In this document: one piece after another, positions 19,205 through 28,396 of the stretch
Position numbering within the stretch: position 1 is the first letter of the stretch
Layout: every line of letters starts with the position of its first letter
Assembly (NCBI RefSeq): GCF_030733745.1
Contig: NZ_JASHIK010000026.1
Location: 1-47,190 of the forward strand
Direction of reading: 5' to 3'
DNA: 47,190 nt
Source of the DNA: Stappia sp. MMSF_3263
Lineage (GTDB): Bacteria; Pseudomonadota; Alphaproteobacteria; Rhizobiales; Stappiaceae
The notes under the pieces: generated by a model
Databases searched by the model: none
The model's input: only the letters and a program-made list of their open reading frames with translations
What the model was told of the DNA's origin: nothing
Position numbers and translations under genes: made by a program

Positions 19205-20134
19205 ATGTCAGCATCCGACACCAGCCGTCCGGAACTTTTCGACCGGGCGCTGCTTGCCCGCCGGCGGGCCCGGGCGCTTGCCCGCGCCAATGGAGCCCCC
19301 GGCATCGACTTCCTGCTCGCCCACGCGGCCGCCGATCTCGGCGAGCGCCTGGCGGCGGTCAGCCGGCAGTTTGCCGTCGCCGTCGATCTCGGCGGACACC
19401 GGGGCCATCTGGCGCATGCCATCGCCGCCTCGGGGCGTGCCGACCACGTGCTGCGCGCCGATCTTTTCCTCGCCGACGCGGCGACGCCCGGCTGCGATCT
19501 CGTCATCGACGATGAACTGCCTCCCTTCGCCGGCGCCTCGCTCGATCTCGTCTGCTCCGCCCTGTCCCTGCATCTGGTCAACGACCTTCCCGGCGCCCTC
19601 GCGCAGATCCGCCGGGCCCTGAAGCCGGACGGCCTGTTCCTTGCCGCTCTTCTGGGCGGCGACACGCTGTTCGAATTGAAGGACGCCTTGATGCGCGCCG
19701 AGATGGAGGTCTCGGGCGGCGCCGCGCCGCGTGTCGCTCCCTTTGCCGACACCCGCGCCCTCGGGGCGCTGCTGCAGCGCGCCGGATTCGCCTTGCCCGT
19801 TGCCGATGTCGACCGGCTGACGGTGCGCTACGACACGATGGGCGGCCTGGTCGACGACCTGCGCGCCATGGGCGCGGCCAACATGCTCTTGGAGCGGGCC
19901 CGCACGCCGCTGTCGCGCGCCGTTCTCGCCCGCGCGTCCAGGATCTATGCCGAACGCCACGCCGATCCGGACGGGCGCATCCGCGCCACGTTCGACATCG
20001 TCTCGCTGTCCGGATGGGCTCCGCACGAAAGCCAGCAGAAGCCGCTCAAGCCCGGCAGCGCGCGCGCCAGCCTCGCCGACGCGCTGGCCGATATCGAGCA
20101 CAAAAAAAAGGACCCTGGCGAGAGGTCCTCCTGA
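19205..20134 (+). CDS. SAM-dependent methyltransferase, NDUFAF5/BioC-like
   Basis: 309 residues. The N-terminal LFDRALLARRRARALA is typical of the alphaproteobacterial family related to mitochondrial NDUFAF5, which modifies a complex I subunit. The SAM site is AVDLGGHRGHLAHAI (about 59-73), followed by LVCSALSLHLVNDLPGALAQIRRALKPDGLFLAALLGG. Substrate here is not proven; BioC is a less likely alternative. In related genomes I recall this gene next to comF, so the HxlR cassette would be an insertion. The last codons also encode the terminator of the convergent pilin gene. Confidence 0.88.
   Translation: MSASDTSRPELFDRALLARRRARALARANGAPGIDFLLAHAAADLGERLAAVSRQFAVAVDLGGHRGHLAHAIAASGRADHVLRADLFLADAATPGCDLVIDDELPPFAGASLDLVCSALSLHLVNDLPGALAQIRRALKPDGLFLAALLGGDTLFELKDALMRAEMEVSGGAAPRVAPFADTRALGALLQRAGFALPVADVDRLTVRYDTMGGLVDDLRAMGAANMLLERARTPLSRAVLARASRIYAERHADPDGRIRATFDIVSLSGWAPHESQQKPLKPGSARASLADALADIEHKKKDPGERSS
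20102..20129 (-). terminator. Intrinsic terminator of the flp gene, inside the methyltransferase coding end
   Basis: On the minus strand a 6-bp stem AGGACC/GGTCCT with a 9-base loop is followed by eight T residues. It lies 27 bases past the Flp pilin stop and entirely within the last codons of the convergent methyltransferase gene, where the A-run encodes its lysines. Confidence 0.8.
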
Positions 20135-20155
20135 ACGTTCTTTCAAGGCACGGGG

Positions 20156-20371
20156 TCAGATATTCGACAGGGCGCTCGCAACGACGGAGAAGACGTCGTT
20201 CCCGACCATGCTCTGGATGCTGAGCAGCGCCGCGATGATGGCGATGGAGACAAGGCCCATGATGATCCCGTACTCGATCATCGTGGCCCCGGCTTCGTCC
20301 CGGCGCAGGGTGCCAGCGAGATCGACGAACTGGTCGCCACGGTCGCGCATTCTCTCGAGATGTGACTGCAT
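20156..20371 (-). CDS. Flp-type IVb pilin (orphan)
   Basis: A 71-residue prepilin. The class IVb cleavage site is G28|A29 in DEAGATMIEYGIIMGLVSIAI, with E33-Y34 at +5/+6 as in Flp pilins. It is followed by a single hydrophobic helix and a short VGNDVFSVVASALSNI tail. The leader before the site is long (28 residues) and charged. No tad/cpa assembly genes are in the window, so it would depend on a distant locus or have another role. A terminator follows. Confidence 0.9.
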   Translation of the reverse strand: MQSHLERMRDRGDQFVDLAGTLRRDEAGATMIEYGIIMGLVSIAIIAALLSIQSMVGNDVFSVVASALSNI

Positions 20372-20425
20372 CTGCCGTGCCCCTGTCTGTCTCTTGACGC
20401 CGGGACGGAGGGATCGCTCCCCTTC

Positions 20426-20824
20426 TCAGGCGAGATCGATCAGATGCGGGATCAGGGGCTCGTCGGCGGGCGGCATCGGGTAGTCCCTGAGCCGCACCGG
20501 TCTCACCCACTTGATCGCCTGGCCTTCGCGGCCCGCAACCGTGCCCGACCATCGTCGGCACACGAAAAGTGGCATGAGTAAGTGAAATTCCTCGTAAGCG
20601 TGGCTCGCGAAAGTCAGCGGGGCGAGGCACTCTTTCTTAACCGTGATGCCGAGCTCTTCTGCCAATTCGCGAATGAGCGCATCCTCCGGCCGCTCACCGG
20701 GCTCGAACTTGCCGCCGGGAAACTCCCACAAGCCCGCCATTGCCTTGCCGTCCGGGCGCTGTGCGATCAGCACGCGGTTGTCGGCATCGAGCAGGGCGCA
20801 GGCGGCGACCAGCAGCAACTTCAT
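20426..20824 (-). CDS. mutT: 8-oxo-dGTP diphosphatase MutT (Nudix)
   Basis: 132 residues; hydrolyses oxidised guanine nucleotides so that 8-oxo-G is not built into DNA. The Nudix box is complete: G38 x5 E44 x7 R52-E53 x2 E56-E57 x G59 (GGKFEPGERPEDALIREL and following). The tail AIKWVRPVRLRDYPMPPADEPLIPHL is typical of MutT. It ends a minus-strand run argJ - GNAT - mutT. Confidence 0.93.
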   Translation of the reverse strand: MKLLLVAACALLDADNRVLIAQRPDGKAMAGLWEFPGGKFEPGERPEDALIRELAEELGITVKKECLAPLTFASHAYEEFHLLMPLFVCRRWSGTVAGREGQAIKWVRPVRLRDYPMPPADEPLIPHLIDLA

Positions 20825-20896
20825 CGGCAGCTCCGTTCCGTTTCGGGACGCACCGGCAAGGTTTCGCTCACCATGCCGGTGAAATACGCTGAAAGA

Positions 20897-21742
20897 TCAA
20901 GACCCATGCGGGTGCTCGGACGGCAGGCGGTAGTGATAGGCATAACCGTCGCCAAACCCCAGGCGCCTATACAGAGCGCGGGCAGGCCCGTTCTCCGCCG
21001 TCACCTGCAGCCATGCAAGACGGCAACCGGAGGCAGCCCCGCGCGCCATCGCCGCCTTCACCAGCCGCGCGCCAAGACCGGCCCGCCGCGCCATTGGCGC
21101 CACGGCAAGGTCGTAGATGCCGAACATGTCGCGGTCGGCAACGCCAAGCACCACGCCGAGCGGGCGACCGTCGTCACCCTCGGCCAGCAGCGTCACCCGG
21201 CGGACCGCGATCCGCTGAAGCGCGTCGCCAAGCCGCGTCACGGCCAACGGCGTCACAGCCTCGGGGCGGGTGCCACCAATGGCAGCGAAGGCCGACAGGA
21301 ATTCCTCAAGCGTGCAGGAGCGCAGGCGCGCAGCCCCCGCCGTGGCGACCTCCCGCGCTTCCGTCTCGTCCACCCCGATCGGCCGGATCCAGACATCCGT
21401 CTCGCCCGTGCGGCCCCAGCCCCCGGCATCGGCGATCGCCACCAGCGCCGGCGGCGTCAGTGGCGTGTGGCGCAGGTGGAAGACAACGTCATTGTCGGCG
21501 AAGACGGCAAGCATCGCGTCGAGCCGCGCGCGCGCATCGGCATCGTCGAGCGGATCCATCACGTTCAGCGAGTTGACCCGCCGCGCCGGATTGCCCGGCG
21601 ATATCCGGGCAAGCCAGCTCCCGTCCATGACAAGCCGTTCGCTCGGGAATCCGTTGAGATTGGCGTCCTCGATGGCCCTGATCAGGGCCAGGTCTGCACC
21701 GGCGGCCGGGTCGGCCGTCGGATCCCCGTCAATCCGGTTCAT
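20897..21742 (-). CDS. GNAT family N-acetyltransferase
   Basis: 281 residues with the acetyl-CoA fold in the last third: DMFGIYDLAVAPMARRAGLGARLVKAAMARGAASGCRLAWLQVTAENGPARALYRRLGFG, holding the R/QxxGxG/A-type loop and the final GF motif. The first 180 residues form a degenerate second GNAT-like or substrate domain (NLNGFPSERLVMDGSWLARIS). Substrate unknown. It starts 56 bases after the argJ stop in the same operon, a neighbourhood I recall as conserved, but not evidence for a role in arginine synthesis. Confidence 0.88.
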   Translation of the reverse strand: MNRIDGDPTADPAAGADLALIRAIEDANLNGFPSERLVMDGSWLARISPGNPARRVNSLNVMDPLDDADARARLDAMLAVFADNDVVFHLRHTPLTPPALVAIADAGGWGRTGETDVWIRPIGVDETEAREVATAGAARLRSCTLEEFLSAFAAIGGTRPEAVTPLAVTRLGDALQRIAVRRVTLLAEGDDGRPLGVVLGVADRDMFGIYDLAVAPMARRAGLGARLVKAAMARGAASGCRLAWLQVTAENGPARALYRRLGFGDGYAYHYRLPSEHPHGS

Positions 21743-21798
21743 GTCGTGCTTTCCCCGCCGGCCGGATGTCGCGGCCAGCCTTGTCTCCGGCCGGATCG

Positions 21799-23031
21799 TC
21801 AGGACCGGTAATCGCCATTGATGGCCACATATTCCTTGGTCAGGTCGCAGGTCCACACGGTCGAGCGGCCCTGCCCCAGGCCGAGATCGACGCGAACAGC
21901 GATTTCCTCCCGACGCATCACCGCCGAGGCGGCCTCTTCCGAATAATCGGGATCGCGCTCGCCATCGACCGCCACCCGCACGTCGCCAAACCAGATCGCC
22001 AGCCGGTCGCGGTCGGCCGGCTCGCCAGCCTTGCCAACGGCCATGACGATGCGGCCCCAATTGGCGTCCTCGCCGGCGATCGCCGTCTTCACCAGCGGCG
22101 AGTTGGCGATCGAGAACGCGATCCGCCGCGCCGAGGCGTCGGTTTCCGCTCCCGTGACGGTGATCCCGACGAACTTGCGCGCGCCCTCCCCGTCCTTGAC
22201 GATCCAGTGAGCAAGATCCCGCATCACCTCCGCAAGGGCCGCGCGGAACGGCCCCAGCCGCGGGTCGTCGGCATGTTCGATTCGCGCCCCGCCGGCCTTG
22301 CCGGTGGCAAACAGCAGCACCGTGTCGGAGGTCGACGTGTCGCCGTCGATGGTGATCGCGTTGAACGTGTCGCCGACCGTGGCCGACAGGAGCTCCTGCA
22401 GCACGGAGGCCGCGATCGGCGCGTCGGTGAACAGGAAGGACAGCATCGTCGCCATGTCGGGCGCGATCATCCCCGCGCCCTTGGCGATGCCGTTCAGAAC
22501 CACCGGCGTGCCGCCGAGGTCGACGCTCCGCGACACCGCCTTGGGGAAGGTGTCGGTGGTCATGATCGCCTTCGCCGCCGCCTGCCAGTCGCCGGCCACC
22601 GCGTCCCGCGCCAGATCGTCGACCACGCCGGCGAATTTTTCCGCCTTGAGCGGCTCGCCGATCACCCCTGTCGAGGCGAGAAATACCTCGCCCGGCGCGC
22701 AGCCGAGCGCGTCTGACACGTAGCGCGCCGAAAGTTCGGTCGCCTCCCGCCCCTTGCGGCCGGTGAAGGCATTGGCATTTCCGGAGTTGACGAGCAGCGC
22801 CCGCGCAGTGCCGCCGGCCAGGTTGGCCCGGCACCAGTCGACGGCCGCCGAGGGGCAGCGCGAACGGGTGAAGACGCCGGCGACCTCCGCGCCCCCGTCC
22901 ATGAGCGCCAGAAACACGTCCGTGCGCCCCTTGTACTTGATGCCGGCCGAGGCGGTGGCAAAGCGGACGCCGCCAACCTGCGGTAACTCGGGATAGGACT
23001 TCGGGGCGAGCGGCGAGACGGCCGTGGACAT
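21799..23031 (-). CDS. argJ: Bifunctional ornithine acetyltransferase / N-acetylglutamate synthase
   Basis: Moves the acetyl group from N-acetylornithine to glutamate in arginine synthesis and can also make N-acetylglutamate from acetyl-CoA. The 410-residue precursor cleaves itself between A194 and T195 in [18 protein letters not shown]195 becomes the N-terminal nucleophile of the beta chain. [14 protein letters not shown] and the C-terminal [16 protein letters not shown] are family signatures. The start MSTAVSP is chosen over a long unconserved extension. Confidence 0.97.
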   Translation of the reverse strand: MSTAVSPLAPKSYPELPQVGGVRFATASAGIKYKGRTDVFLALMDGGAEVAGVFTRSRCPSAAVDWCRANLAGGTARALLVNSGNANAFTGRKGREATELSARYVSDALGCAPGEVFLASTGVIGEPLKAEKFAGVVDDLARDAVAGDWQAAAKAIMTTDTFPKAVSRSVDLGGTPVVLNGIAKGAGMIAPDMATMLSFLFTDAPIAASVLQELLSATVGDTFNAITIDGDTSTSDTVLLFATGKAGGARIEHADDPRLGPFRAALAEVMRDLAHWIVKDGEGARKFVGITVTGAETDASARRIAFSIANSPLVKTAIAGEDANWGRIVMAVGKAGEPADRDRLAIWFGDVRVAVDGERDPDYSEEAASAVMRREEIAVRVDLGLGQGRSTVWTCDLTKEYVAINGDYRS

Positions 23032-23105
23032 CGGGCACTCCCTTGAAATGCGGGCATAAAGAGACTGTCGCGAGCCTTGCCCGATCGATGCCCGAGGCGC
23101 AAGCC

Positions 23106-23384
23106 CTATCGTCCGGCGCGGTCTCGCGCCGGATGCAGGAAGCCGGCGAACCGGCGATGCAGGAAGGGAATAAGCCCCCACACCATCGCAACGACGATGA
23201 TCGGAACGAGAACCAGCGTCTGCTGCCAGAGCGCCCAGCCCGCAGTCAGCGGCACGATGGCATAGAGCAACAGGGTCACGAGGGGGTAGACGCCGGCAAA
23301 GACCAGCAAGGCAAAGCGCGGGCGTGACAGCACCGGCCGCGCATCGGGCGCGGCTGCCGGGGACGAGGCTGTTGCAGCGGACAT
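23106..23384 (-). CDS. Small two-helix membrane protein
   Basis: 92 residues from MSAATASS, with two hydrophobic segments (about 26-48 [21 protein letters not shown] and 54-74 [21 protein letters not shown]) and a basic C-terminus [19 protein letters not shown]. The pattern resembles the two-helix tail on some membrane-linked antibiotic-biosynthesis-monooxygenase-like proteins, but no enzyme domain is present here. Function unknown. It sits between ppi and argJ on the same strand. Confidence 0.7.
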   Translation of the reverse strand: MSAATASSPAAAPDARPVLSRPRFALLVFAGVYPLVTLLLYAIVPLTAGWALWQQTLVLVPIIVVAMVWGLIPFLHRRFAGFLHPARDRAGR

Positions 23385-23455
23385 GGCAAGGCTCCTGAAA
23401 GGATTGGACAAGGCCGGCGAACGCAAATGAAACGGACAATGGACCGGACAGTGAA

Positions 23456-23478
23456 ACGGCCGCCCTGGGGGCGGCCGT
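23456..23478 (-). terminator. Terminator after the parvulin gene
   Basis: A perfect 10-bp stem ACGGCCGCCC/GGGCGGCCGT with a 3-base loop, 74 bases past the parvulin stop. On the minus strand it is followed only by TTTCAC, so the T-tract is weak; it could also be an RNA-stabilising hairpin. Confidence 0.6.
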
Positions 23479-23551
23479 CCGATTGTTCGTCGATGGCTGG
23501 CGACAGCTCCCTGCCGGGCCGGCAGCGCCTGCCTGAGCGCCGAAAGCCGGA

Positions 23552-24463
23552 TCAGTCGGCCTTCTTCGGCGCCTCGCCGGATGCCTCGTCACCGGTGGCC
23601 GGCGTTTCGCCCTCGGCCGCCGGCGCCTCGGTTGCCGTCACCTCGATCGTCGTCTTGGCCTTCAGCTCCTCCAGCACCTCGGAATAACGGGCGCGCAGCA
23701 GCTGCTGGCGCAGCCGGTCGCGCACGTCGGCAAGGTCCGGGGCGGGCTGCTTGCGGGCGTCCTCGATCTTGATCACGTGCCAGCCGAACTGGGTCTCGAC
23801 CGGCTCGGAGGAGTGCTTGCCGACCTCGAGCTCGAAGGCCGCCTTCTCGAATTCCGGAACCATGCGCCCACGGGTGAAATAGCCGAGGTCCCCGCCATTA
23901 GGGCCGGAAGGCCCGGTCGACTTCTCCTTGGCCAGCTCGGCGAAATCGCGGCCGCCGTCGAGTTCGGCGATCACGGCCTCCGCCTCTTCCTTGCTCTTCA
24001 GCAGGATATGGCTCGCCTTGCGCTCCTCCTCGCCGGCATAGTCGGCGAACTCCTTGTCATAGGCGGCCTGCACGGCTTCTTCGCTCACCTTGCCTTCGAT
24101 TTCCCGGGCAAGATAGGCATTGCGCAGCGCCCGCATGGTGAGGAACTCGACCTGGCGCTTGAACCCGTCCTCATCGGCGATGCCGGCGGCCTCGGCAGCA
24201 TTGGCCAGCACTTTCATGTCGACGACGACGTCGGTGAGCACCTTGCGCCACTGCGTCGGCGGTACCTGCGACAGCTGCTCGGAAAAATCCTGCGAGGCAA
24301 AGGCGATGTCCGCCTCCGTCACCGTGTCCTCGCCGACCTTGGCGACGACGCCGGCCGGATCCGTTGCCTGCTCCTGGGCAAGCGCGGCCGTCCCGACAAA
24401 GCTGCCGGCGATCGTCGCGGCAAGCGCTGCGCGACGCACCGTCGCGGCAAAATTGCGTGTCAT
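23552..24463 (-). CDS. Periplasmic parvulin-type peptidyl-prolyl isomerase
   Basis: 303 residues with a signal peptide ([20 protein letters not shown]...ALA, cleavage before QEQ at about 30). A SurA/PrsA-like N-terminal chaperone region follows (to about 145), then a PpiC/rotamase domain ([17 protein letters not shown] ... [22 protein letters not shown] ... [10 protein letters not shown], about 150-245). The tail is acidic and Ala/Glu/Pro-rich. It probably helps fold exported proteins and fittingly is divergent from secA. The start follows the signal-peptide logic; the frame extends 26 codons further upstream. Confidence 0.92.
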   Translation of the reverse strand: MTRNFAATVRRAALAATIAGSFVGTAALAQEQATDPAGVVAKVGEDTVTEADIAFASQDFSEQLSQVPPTQWRKVLTDVVVDMKVLANAAEAAGIADEDGFKRQVEFLTMRALRNAYLAREIEGKVSEEAVQAAYDKEFADYAGEEERKASHILLKSKEEAEAVIAELDGGRDFAELAKEKSTGPSGPNGGDLGYFTRGRMVPEFEKAAFELEVGKHSSEPVETQFGWHVIKIEDARKQPAPDLADVRDRLRQQLLRARYSEVLEELKAKTTIEVTATEAPAAEGETPATGDEASGEAPKKAD

Positions 24464-24789
24464 GCTCTTTCCTTGTGATCTTGTGTTTGCTCCGGCCGGG
24501 CGTCTCTCCCGCGCCCGCGGCTCCGTCCTCACTTGCGGCAACAGGCCCGATTACGGGGCGGCAGCCGGGATGTGTGCCAGTCGCGCGGCGTTGACAACCT
24601 CCGGACCCCCTCTTATCTGTCGAACGTCCTCCTTGAAAGGCCGGACAACCCCAGTCGAGCGTGCGTTCGTCTCGCCCCCCAATGCGGCGGTTCTGAGGCT
24701 CGCGCATGTCTGTACCGTCAATCCGATCCCCGGGTTGCAGCCGGCAACCAAGCGCCGACGCGACCTGTATCAAGAATAAGGACCGCCAC
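24464..24789. other. parvulin/secA divergent intergenic region
   Basis: 326 bases between divergent genes. It holds a good secA promoter (24591-24619) and about 165 bases of secA leader. No SecM-like arrest peptide or other small gene could be supported, and no promoter for the parvulin gene stands out. Confidence 0.5.
24591..24619 (+). promoter_or_regulatory. Probable secA promoter
   Basis: A perfect -35 TTGACA (24591-24596) is followed after 17 bases by TATCTG (24614-24619) or after 16 by TTATCT. The box lies in a relatively AT-rich patch and points at secA, giving a leader of roughly 165 bases. Confidence 0.65.
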
Positions 24790-27570
24790 ATGGCCGGCCT
24801 CGGCGCACTCGCCAAGAAGCTCTTCGGTTCCGCCAATGACCGCCTCATCAAGCAGTTGCGGGGCCGCGTCGTGGCCATCAACGCGCTTGAGGACGAGCTT
24901 CGCGCCCTGAGCGATGCGGACCTTCGCGCCCGCACCGACGTGTTCCGCAAGCAGCTCGCCGACGGCGCCAAGCTCGACAGCCTGCTGGAACCGGCCTTCG
25001 CCACCGTCCGCGAGGCGGCCCGCCGCGTCCTCGGCCAGCGTCACTACGACGTCCAGCTGATCGGCGGCATGGTGCTCAATGCCGGGCAGATTTCGGAGAT
25101 GCGCACCGGTGAGGGCAAGACGCTGGTCGCCACCCTGCCGGTCTATCTCAACGCGCTCGCCGGCAAGGGCGTCCATGTCGTTACGGTCAACGACTACCTG
25201 GCCTCGCGCGATGCCGAATGGATGGGCCGCATCTACCGTTTCCTCGGCCTTACGGTCGGCGTCATCGTGCACGGTCTGACCGACGAGGAGCGCAAGGCCG
25301 CCTACGCCGCCGACGTGACCTACGGCACCAACAACGAGTTCGGTTTCGACTACCTGCGCGACAACATGAAATACGAGCGCGGCTCGATGGTGCAGCGCGG
25401 GCACAATTTCGCGATCGTCGACGAGGTGGACTCCATTCTCGTCGACGAGGCGCGCACCCCGCTGATCATCTCCGGCCCGCTGGAGGACCGCAGCGAGTTC
25501 TACAACACGGTCGACGCCTTCATTCCCGCCCTTTCGGACGAGGACTTCGAGCTCGACGAGAAGCAGCGCTCGGCGACCTTCACCGAGGCCGGCAACGAGA
25601 AGCTGGAAACCCTGCTGCGCGAGGCGGAACTGCTCAAGGGCGACAATCTCTACGACGTGGAGAACGTCGCGGTCGTCCACCACCTGCAGCAGGCGCTGAA
25701 GGCGCACAAGCTGTTCCAGCGCGACAAGGACTACATCGTCCGCAACCGGGAAGTCGTGATCATCGACGAGTTCACCGGCCGCATGATGCCGGGCCGGCGC
25801 TATTCGGAAGGCCTGCATCAGGCGCTCGAGGCCAAGGAAAAGGTCGCGATCCAGCCCGAGAACCAGACGCTCGCCTCGATCACCTTCCAGAACTACTTCC
25901 GCCTCTATAACAAGCTCGCCGGCATGACCGGCACCGCCCAGACCGAGGCCGAGGAATTCGCCAATATCTACGGCCTCGACGTGGTCGAGATCCCGACCAA
26001 CGTCGCCGTTCGCCGCGTCGATGACGACGACGAGGTCTACCGGACCGTCGAGGAGAAATACAACGCCATCATCGAGCTGATCGGCGACTGTTTCGAGCGC
26101 GGCCAGCCGGTCCTGGTCGGCACCACCTCGATCGAGAAGTCCGAGCTGCTCGCCGCCAGCCTGAAAAAGGCCGGCTACCGGCAGGTCGACGTCTCCGATC
26201 CCGATGCCTTCATGCCGCTGTTCACCGCCAAGGGCACGAAGAAGGAAAAGATCTTCGCGGTGCTCAACGCCCGCTACCACGAGCAGGAAGCCTCGATCAT
26301 CTCGCAGGCGGGCCTTCCCGGCGCCGTCACCATCGCCACCAACATGGCCGGCCGCGGCACCGATATCCAGCTCGGCGGCAATGCCGAGATGCGCATCGAC
26401 CACGAACTTGCCGAGATGGCCGAGGGCGACGAGCGCAGCAGCCGCGAGGCGACGATCCGCGCCGAGGTCGAGGAGCGCAAGCAGCAGGCCCTCGCCGCCG
26501 GCGGCCTTTACGTGATCGGCACCGAGCGTCACGAGAGCCGGCGCATCGACAACCAGCTGCGTGGCCGTTCAGGCCGCCAGGGCGACCCCGGCCATTCCAA
26601 GTTCTTCCTGTCCCTGCAGGACGACCTGATGCGCATCTTCGGCTCCGACCGCATGGACGGCATGCTGCAGAAGCTCGGGCTCCAGGAAGGCGAGGCGATC
26701 GTCCACCCCTGGATCAACCGGGCCCTTGCCAAGGCGCAGCAGAAGGTCGAGGCGCGCAACTTCGACATCCGCAAGAACCTGCTCAAGTTCGACGACGTCA
26801 TGAACGACCAGCGCAAGGTCGTCTTCGACCAGCGCATCGACCTGATGGATGGCGAGGCGGTGGCCGAGACCGTCACCGACATGCGCCATGACGTGATCGA
26901 GGATCTTGTCGCTCGCCACATTCCCGAGAAGGCCTATCCCGAACAGTGGGACACCGAAGGGCTCCAGACGGAGGTCCGCCGGCTTCTCAACCTTGACCTG
27001 CCCGTCGTCGAATGGGCCGCGGAGGAAGGCATCGCCGACGAGGAGGTCATCGAGCGGCTGAAGACGGCCGCCGACGAGGCGATGGCGCGCAAGGTCGGCC
27101 AGTACACGCCCGACATCATGCGCCAGGTCGAAAAGGCCGTTCTGCTGCAGACGCTCGACCACCTGTGGCGCGAGCATCTCGCCAATCTCGACCACCTGCG
27201 TTCGGTGATCGGCTTCCGCGGCTACGCCCAGCGCGACCCGCTGCAGGAATACAAGACCGAGGCCTTCACCCTGTTCGAGAGCATGCTCGCCAACCTGCGC
27301 CAGGCAACGACCGCCCAACTCATGCGCGTGGAGCTGGTCCAGGAGCAGCCGCCGAGCCTGCCGGGCGATGACGAGCTGCCGCCCATGCATGCCCAGCATC
27401 TCGATCCGATGACCGGCGAGAACGAGTTCGACACGGTGGCACAGGCGCCGGCGCCCGGCGCCCCGCGCGATCCGGCGAACCCGTCGACATGGGGCAAGGT
27501 CGGCCGCAACGAGGCCTGTCCCTGCGGCTCCGGCAAGAAGTACAAGCACTGCCATGGCAGCTTGGCTTAG
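24790..27570 (+). CDS. secA: Preprotein translocase ATPase SecA
   Basis: Drives unfolded preproteins through SecYEG with ATP. The 926 residues include the nucleotide-binding [17 protein letters not shown], the DEVD box in [21 protein letters not shown], the NBD2 segment [15 protein letters not shown] and [10 protein letters not shown], and a C-terminal SecB/zinc tail [14 protein letters not shown] with the intact C-x-C-x8-C-H pattern. The start [18 protein letters not shown] is the family start; a 28-codon upstream extension is not. A 12-bp inverted repeat with a T-tract begins 9 bases after the stop. Confidence 0.98.
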   Translation: MAGLGALAKKLFGSANDRLIKQLRGRVVAINALEDELRALSDADLRARTDVFRKQLADGAKLDSLLEPAFATVREAARRVLGQRHYDVQLIGGMVLNAGQISEMRTGEGKTLVATLPVYLNALAGKGVHVVTVNDYLASRDAEWMGRIYRFLGLTVGVIVHGLTDEERKAAYAADVTYGTNNEFGFDYLRDNMKYERGSMVQRGHNFAIVDEVDSILVDEARTPLIISGPLEDRSEFYNTVDAFIPALSDEDFELDEKQRSATFTEAGNEKLETLLREAELLKGDNLYDVENVAVVHHLQQALKAHKLFQRDKDYIVRNREVVIIDEFTGRMMPGRRYSEGLHQALEAKEKVAIQPENQTLASITFQNYFRLYNKLAGMTGTAQTEAEEFANIYGLDVVEIPTNVAVRRVDDDDEVYRTVEEKYNAIIELIGDCFERGQPVLVGTTSIEKSELLAASLKKAGYRQVDVSDPDAFMPLFTAKGTKKEKIFAVLNARYHEQEASIISQAGLPGAVTIATNMAGRGTDIQLGGNAEMRIDHELAEMAEGDERSSREATIRAEVEERKQQALAAGGLYVIGTERHESRRIDNQLRGRSGRQGDPGHSKFFLSLQDDLMRIFGSDRMDGMLQKLGLQEGEAIVHPWINRALAKAQQKVEARNFDIRKNLLKFDDVMNDQRKVVFDQRIDLMDGEAVAETVTDMRHDVIEDLVARHIPEKAYPEQWDTEGLQTEVRRLLNLDLPVVEWAAEEGIADEEVIERLKTAADEAMARKVGQYTPDIMRQVEKAVLLQTLDHLWREHLANLDHLRSVIGFRGYAQRDPLQEYKTEAFTLFESMLANLRQATTAQLMRVELVQEQPPSLPGDDELPPMHAQHLDPMTGENEFDTVAQAPAPGAPRDPANPSTWGKVGRNEACPCGSGKKYKHCHGSLA

Positions 27571-27578
27571 GAATTTAC

Positions 27579-27630
27579 AAAACCCAGCGAGGTCAATCGT
27601 GTTTCCGACGTATGTCCATCGCTGGGTTTT
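27579..27630 (+). terminator. Long-loop inverted repeat after secA, overlapping the next gene's start
   Basis: AAAACCCAGCGA (27579-27590) is exactly complementary to TCGCTGGGTTTT (27619-27630), with a 28-base loop and one further T. This is a plausible secA terminator. The loop holds part of the GAGG ribosome site (27589-27592) and the GTG start (27599) of the downstream gene, so folding would also hide that start. Confidence 0.65.
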
Positions 27631-28396
27631 TCCTTATATTATAATTACATCTATTATTTCTGCATTTATATTTATGGTAATCGGAATTTTAGGAAGTAAT
27701 TCTGATTTTCTAACAGCCTCCGCGTCATTGGGCGGCGTATCCGCAGCCCTTTCCGCTCTATTCATATATATCAAGACATCAGAACAAAAATATTCATCCG
27801 ATCATGTCGAACTGGTCGAGAAAAGCTTCATCGAGGCAATAAACATAATCGACCTCGGCCAAAACAGAGGAAATTACTTGAATGCAGCTCGCATTTTGAA
27901 AAATACAAGAGAAATAATAGATCGAAACTTAAAAACTGAATATGCACCCGTATATCTAGCATTACTGCTCAGGTATTCTCTAACAATAAGAGAAAAAGTA
28001 GGTATTGACCGAAAAAACAATAATCCGTCTAGATATCTTGGTGGCAGAACAGGAGATATGTTCCGAGCCTATGCGGAGCTTTCAGCGGAGGGAAATCGAT
28101 ACGGTGGGCTTGGGTTTACGTCTATGGAATTAGGTGGCCTACCGATCCATGAAGGCTCTCTATATGAAATTTATCTCTCCACTAAATTTCCATCTGAAAG
28201 TTCCTTGATTAGGATCGAGAATAAATTTTCCGAATCTATTCTAAAAGAGGCAGTTCACGACTTTCCTGCACTTCTTGATTATATAAAATTCTTGCGAAGA
28301 CACAATGCCGTCGATGGAATAGTATATAGAATTGAAGATGACAAGACTTTAACAGAGGTCTACTCACTCTCCGATGAAAACAAACGCTGCTCTTGA
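27599..28396 (+). CDS. AT-rich orphan gene: two-helix membrane protein of unknown function
   Basis: Not recognised. From GTG 27599 (GAGG 6 bases upstream) it encodes 265 residues; ATG 27554 inside secA would give 280. Two transmembrane helices lie at about 10-31 (VFPYIIITSIISAFIFMVIG) and 38-58 (LTASASLGGVSAALSALFIY), then a roughly 205-residue, mostly helical, presumably cytosolic region rich in Lys/Asn/Ile and with no catalytic motif I know. Base use differs sharply: 60-base samples at 27661 and 27901 are 30% GC and 28021 is 48%, against 60% in secA at 27241. ATA, AGA and TTA codons are common. The stop overlaps the cyclase start by 23 bases. It is probably horizontally acquired; a defence or superinfection-exclusion role is only a guess. 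Confidence 0.8.
   Translation: MFPTYVHRWVFPYIIITSIISAFIFMVIGILGSNSDFLTASASLGGVSAALSALFIYIKTSEQKYSSDHVELVEKSFIEAINIIDLGQNRGNYLNAARILKNTREIIDRNLKTEYAPVYLALLLRYSLTIREKVGIDRKNNNPSRYLGGRTGDMFRAYAELSAEGNRYGGLGFTSMELGGLPIHEGSLYEIYLSTKFPSESSLIRIENKFSESILKEAVHDFPALLDYIKFLRRHNAVDGIVYRIEDDKTLTEVYSLSDENKRCS

Noticed and set aside
24620-24789. SecM-like arrest peptide in the secA leader
   Set aside because: No short frame with a signal peptide or arrest-like C-terminus and ribosome site was found.
24718-26532. A 604-codon minus-strand frame opposite secA
   Set aside because: Antisense shadow of the conserved SecA ATPase core; no motif.
27554-28396. Insertion sequence or integron cassette carrying the AT-rich gene
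   Set aside because: No transposase, terminal inverted repeat pair flanking the whole segment, target duplication or attC-like site was seen; the 12-bp inverted repeat lies only at the left edge.
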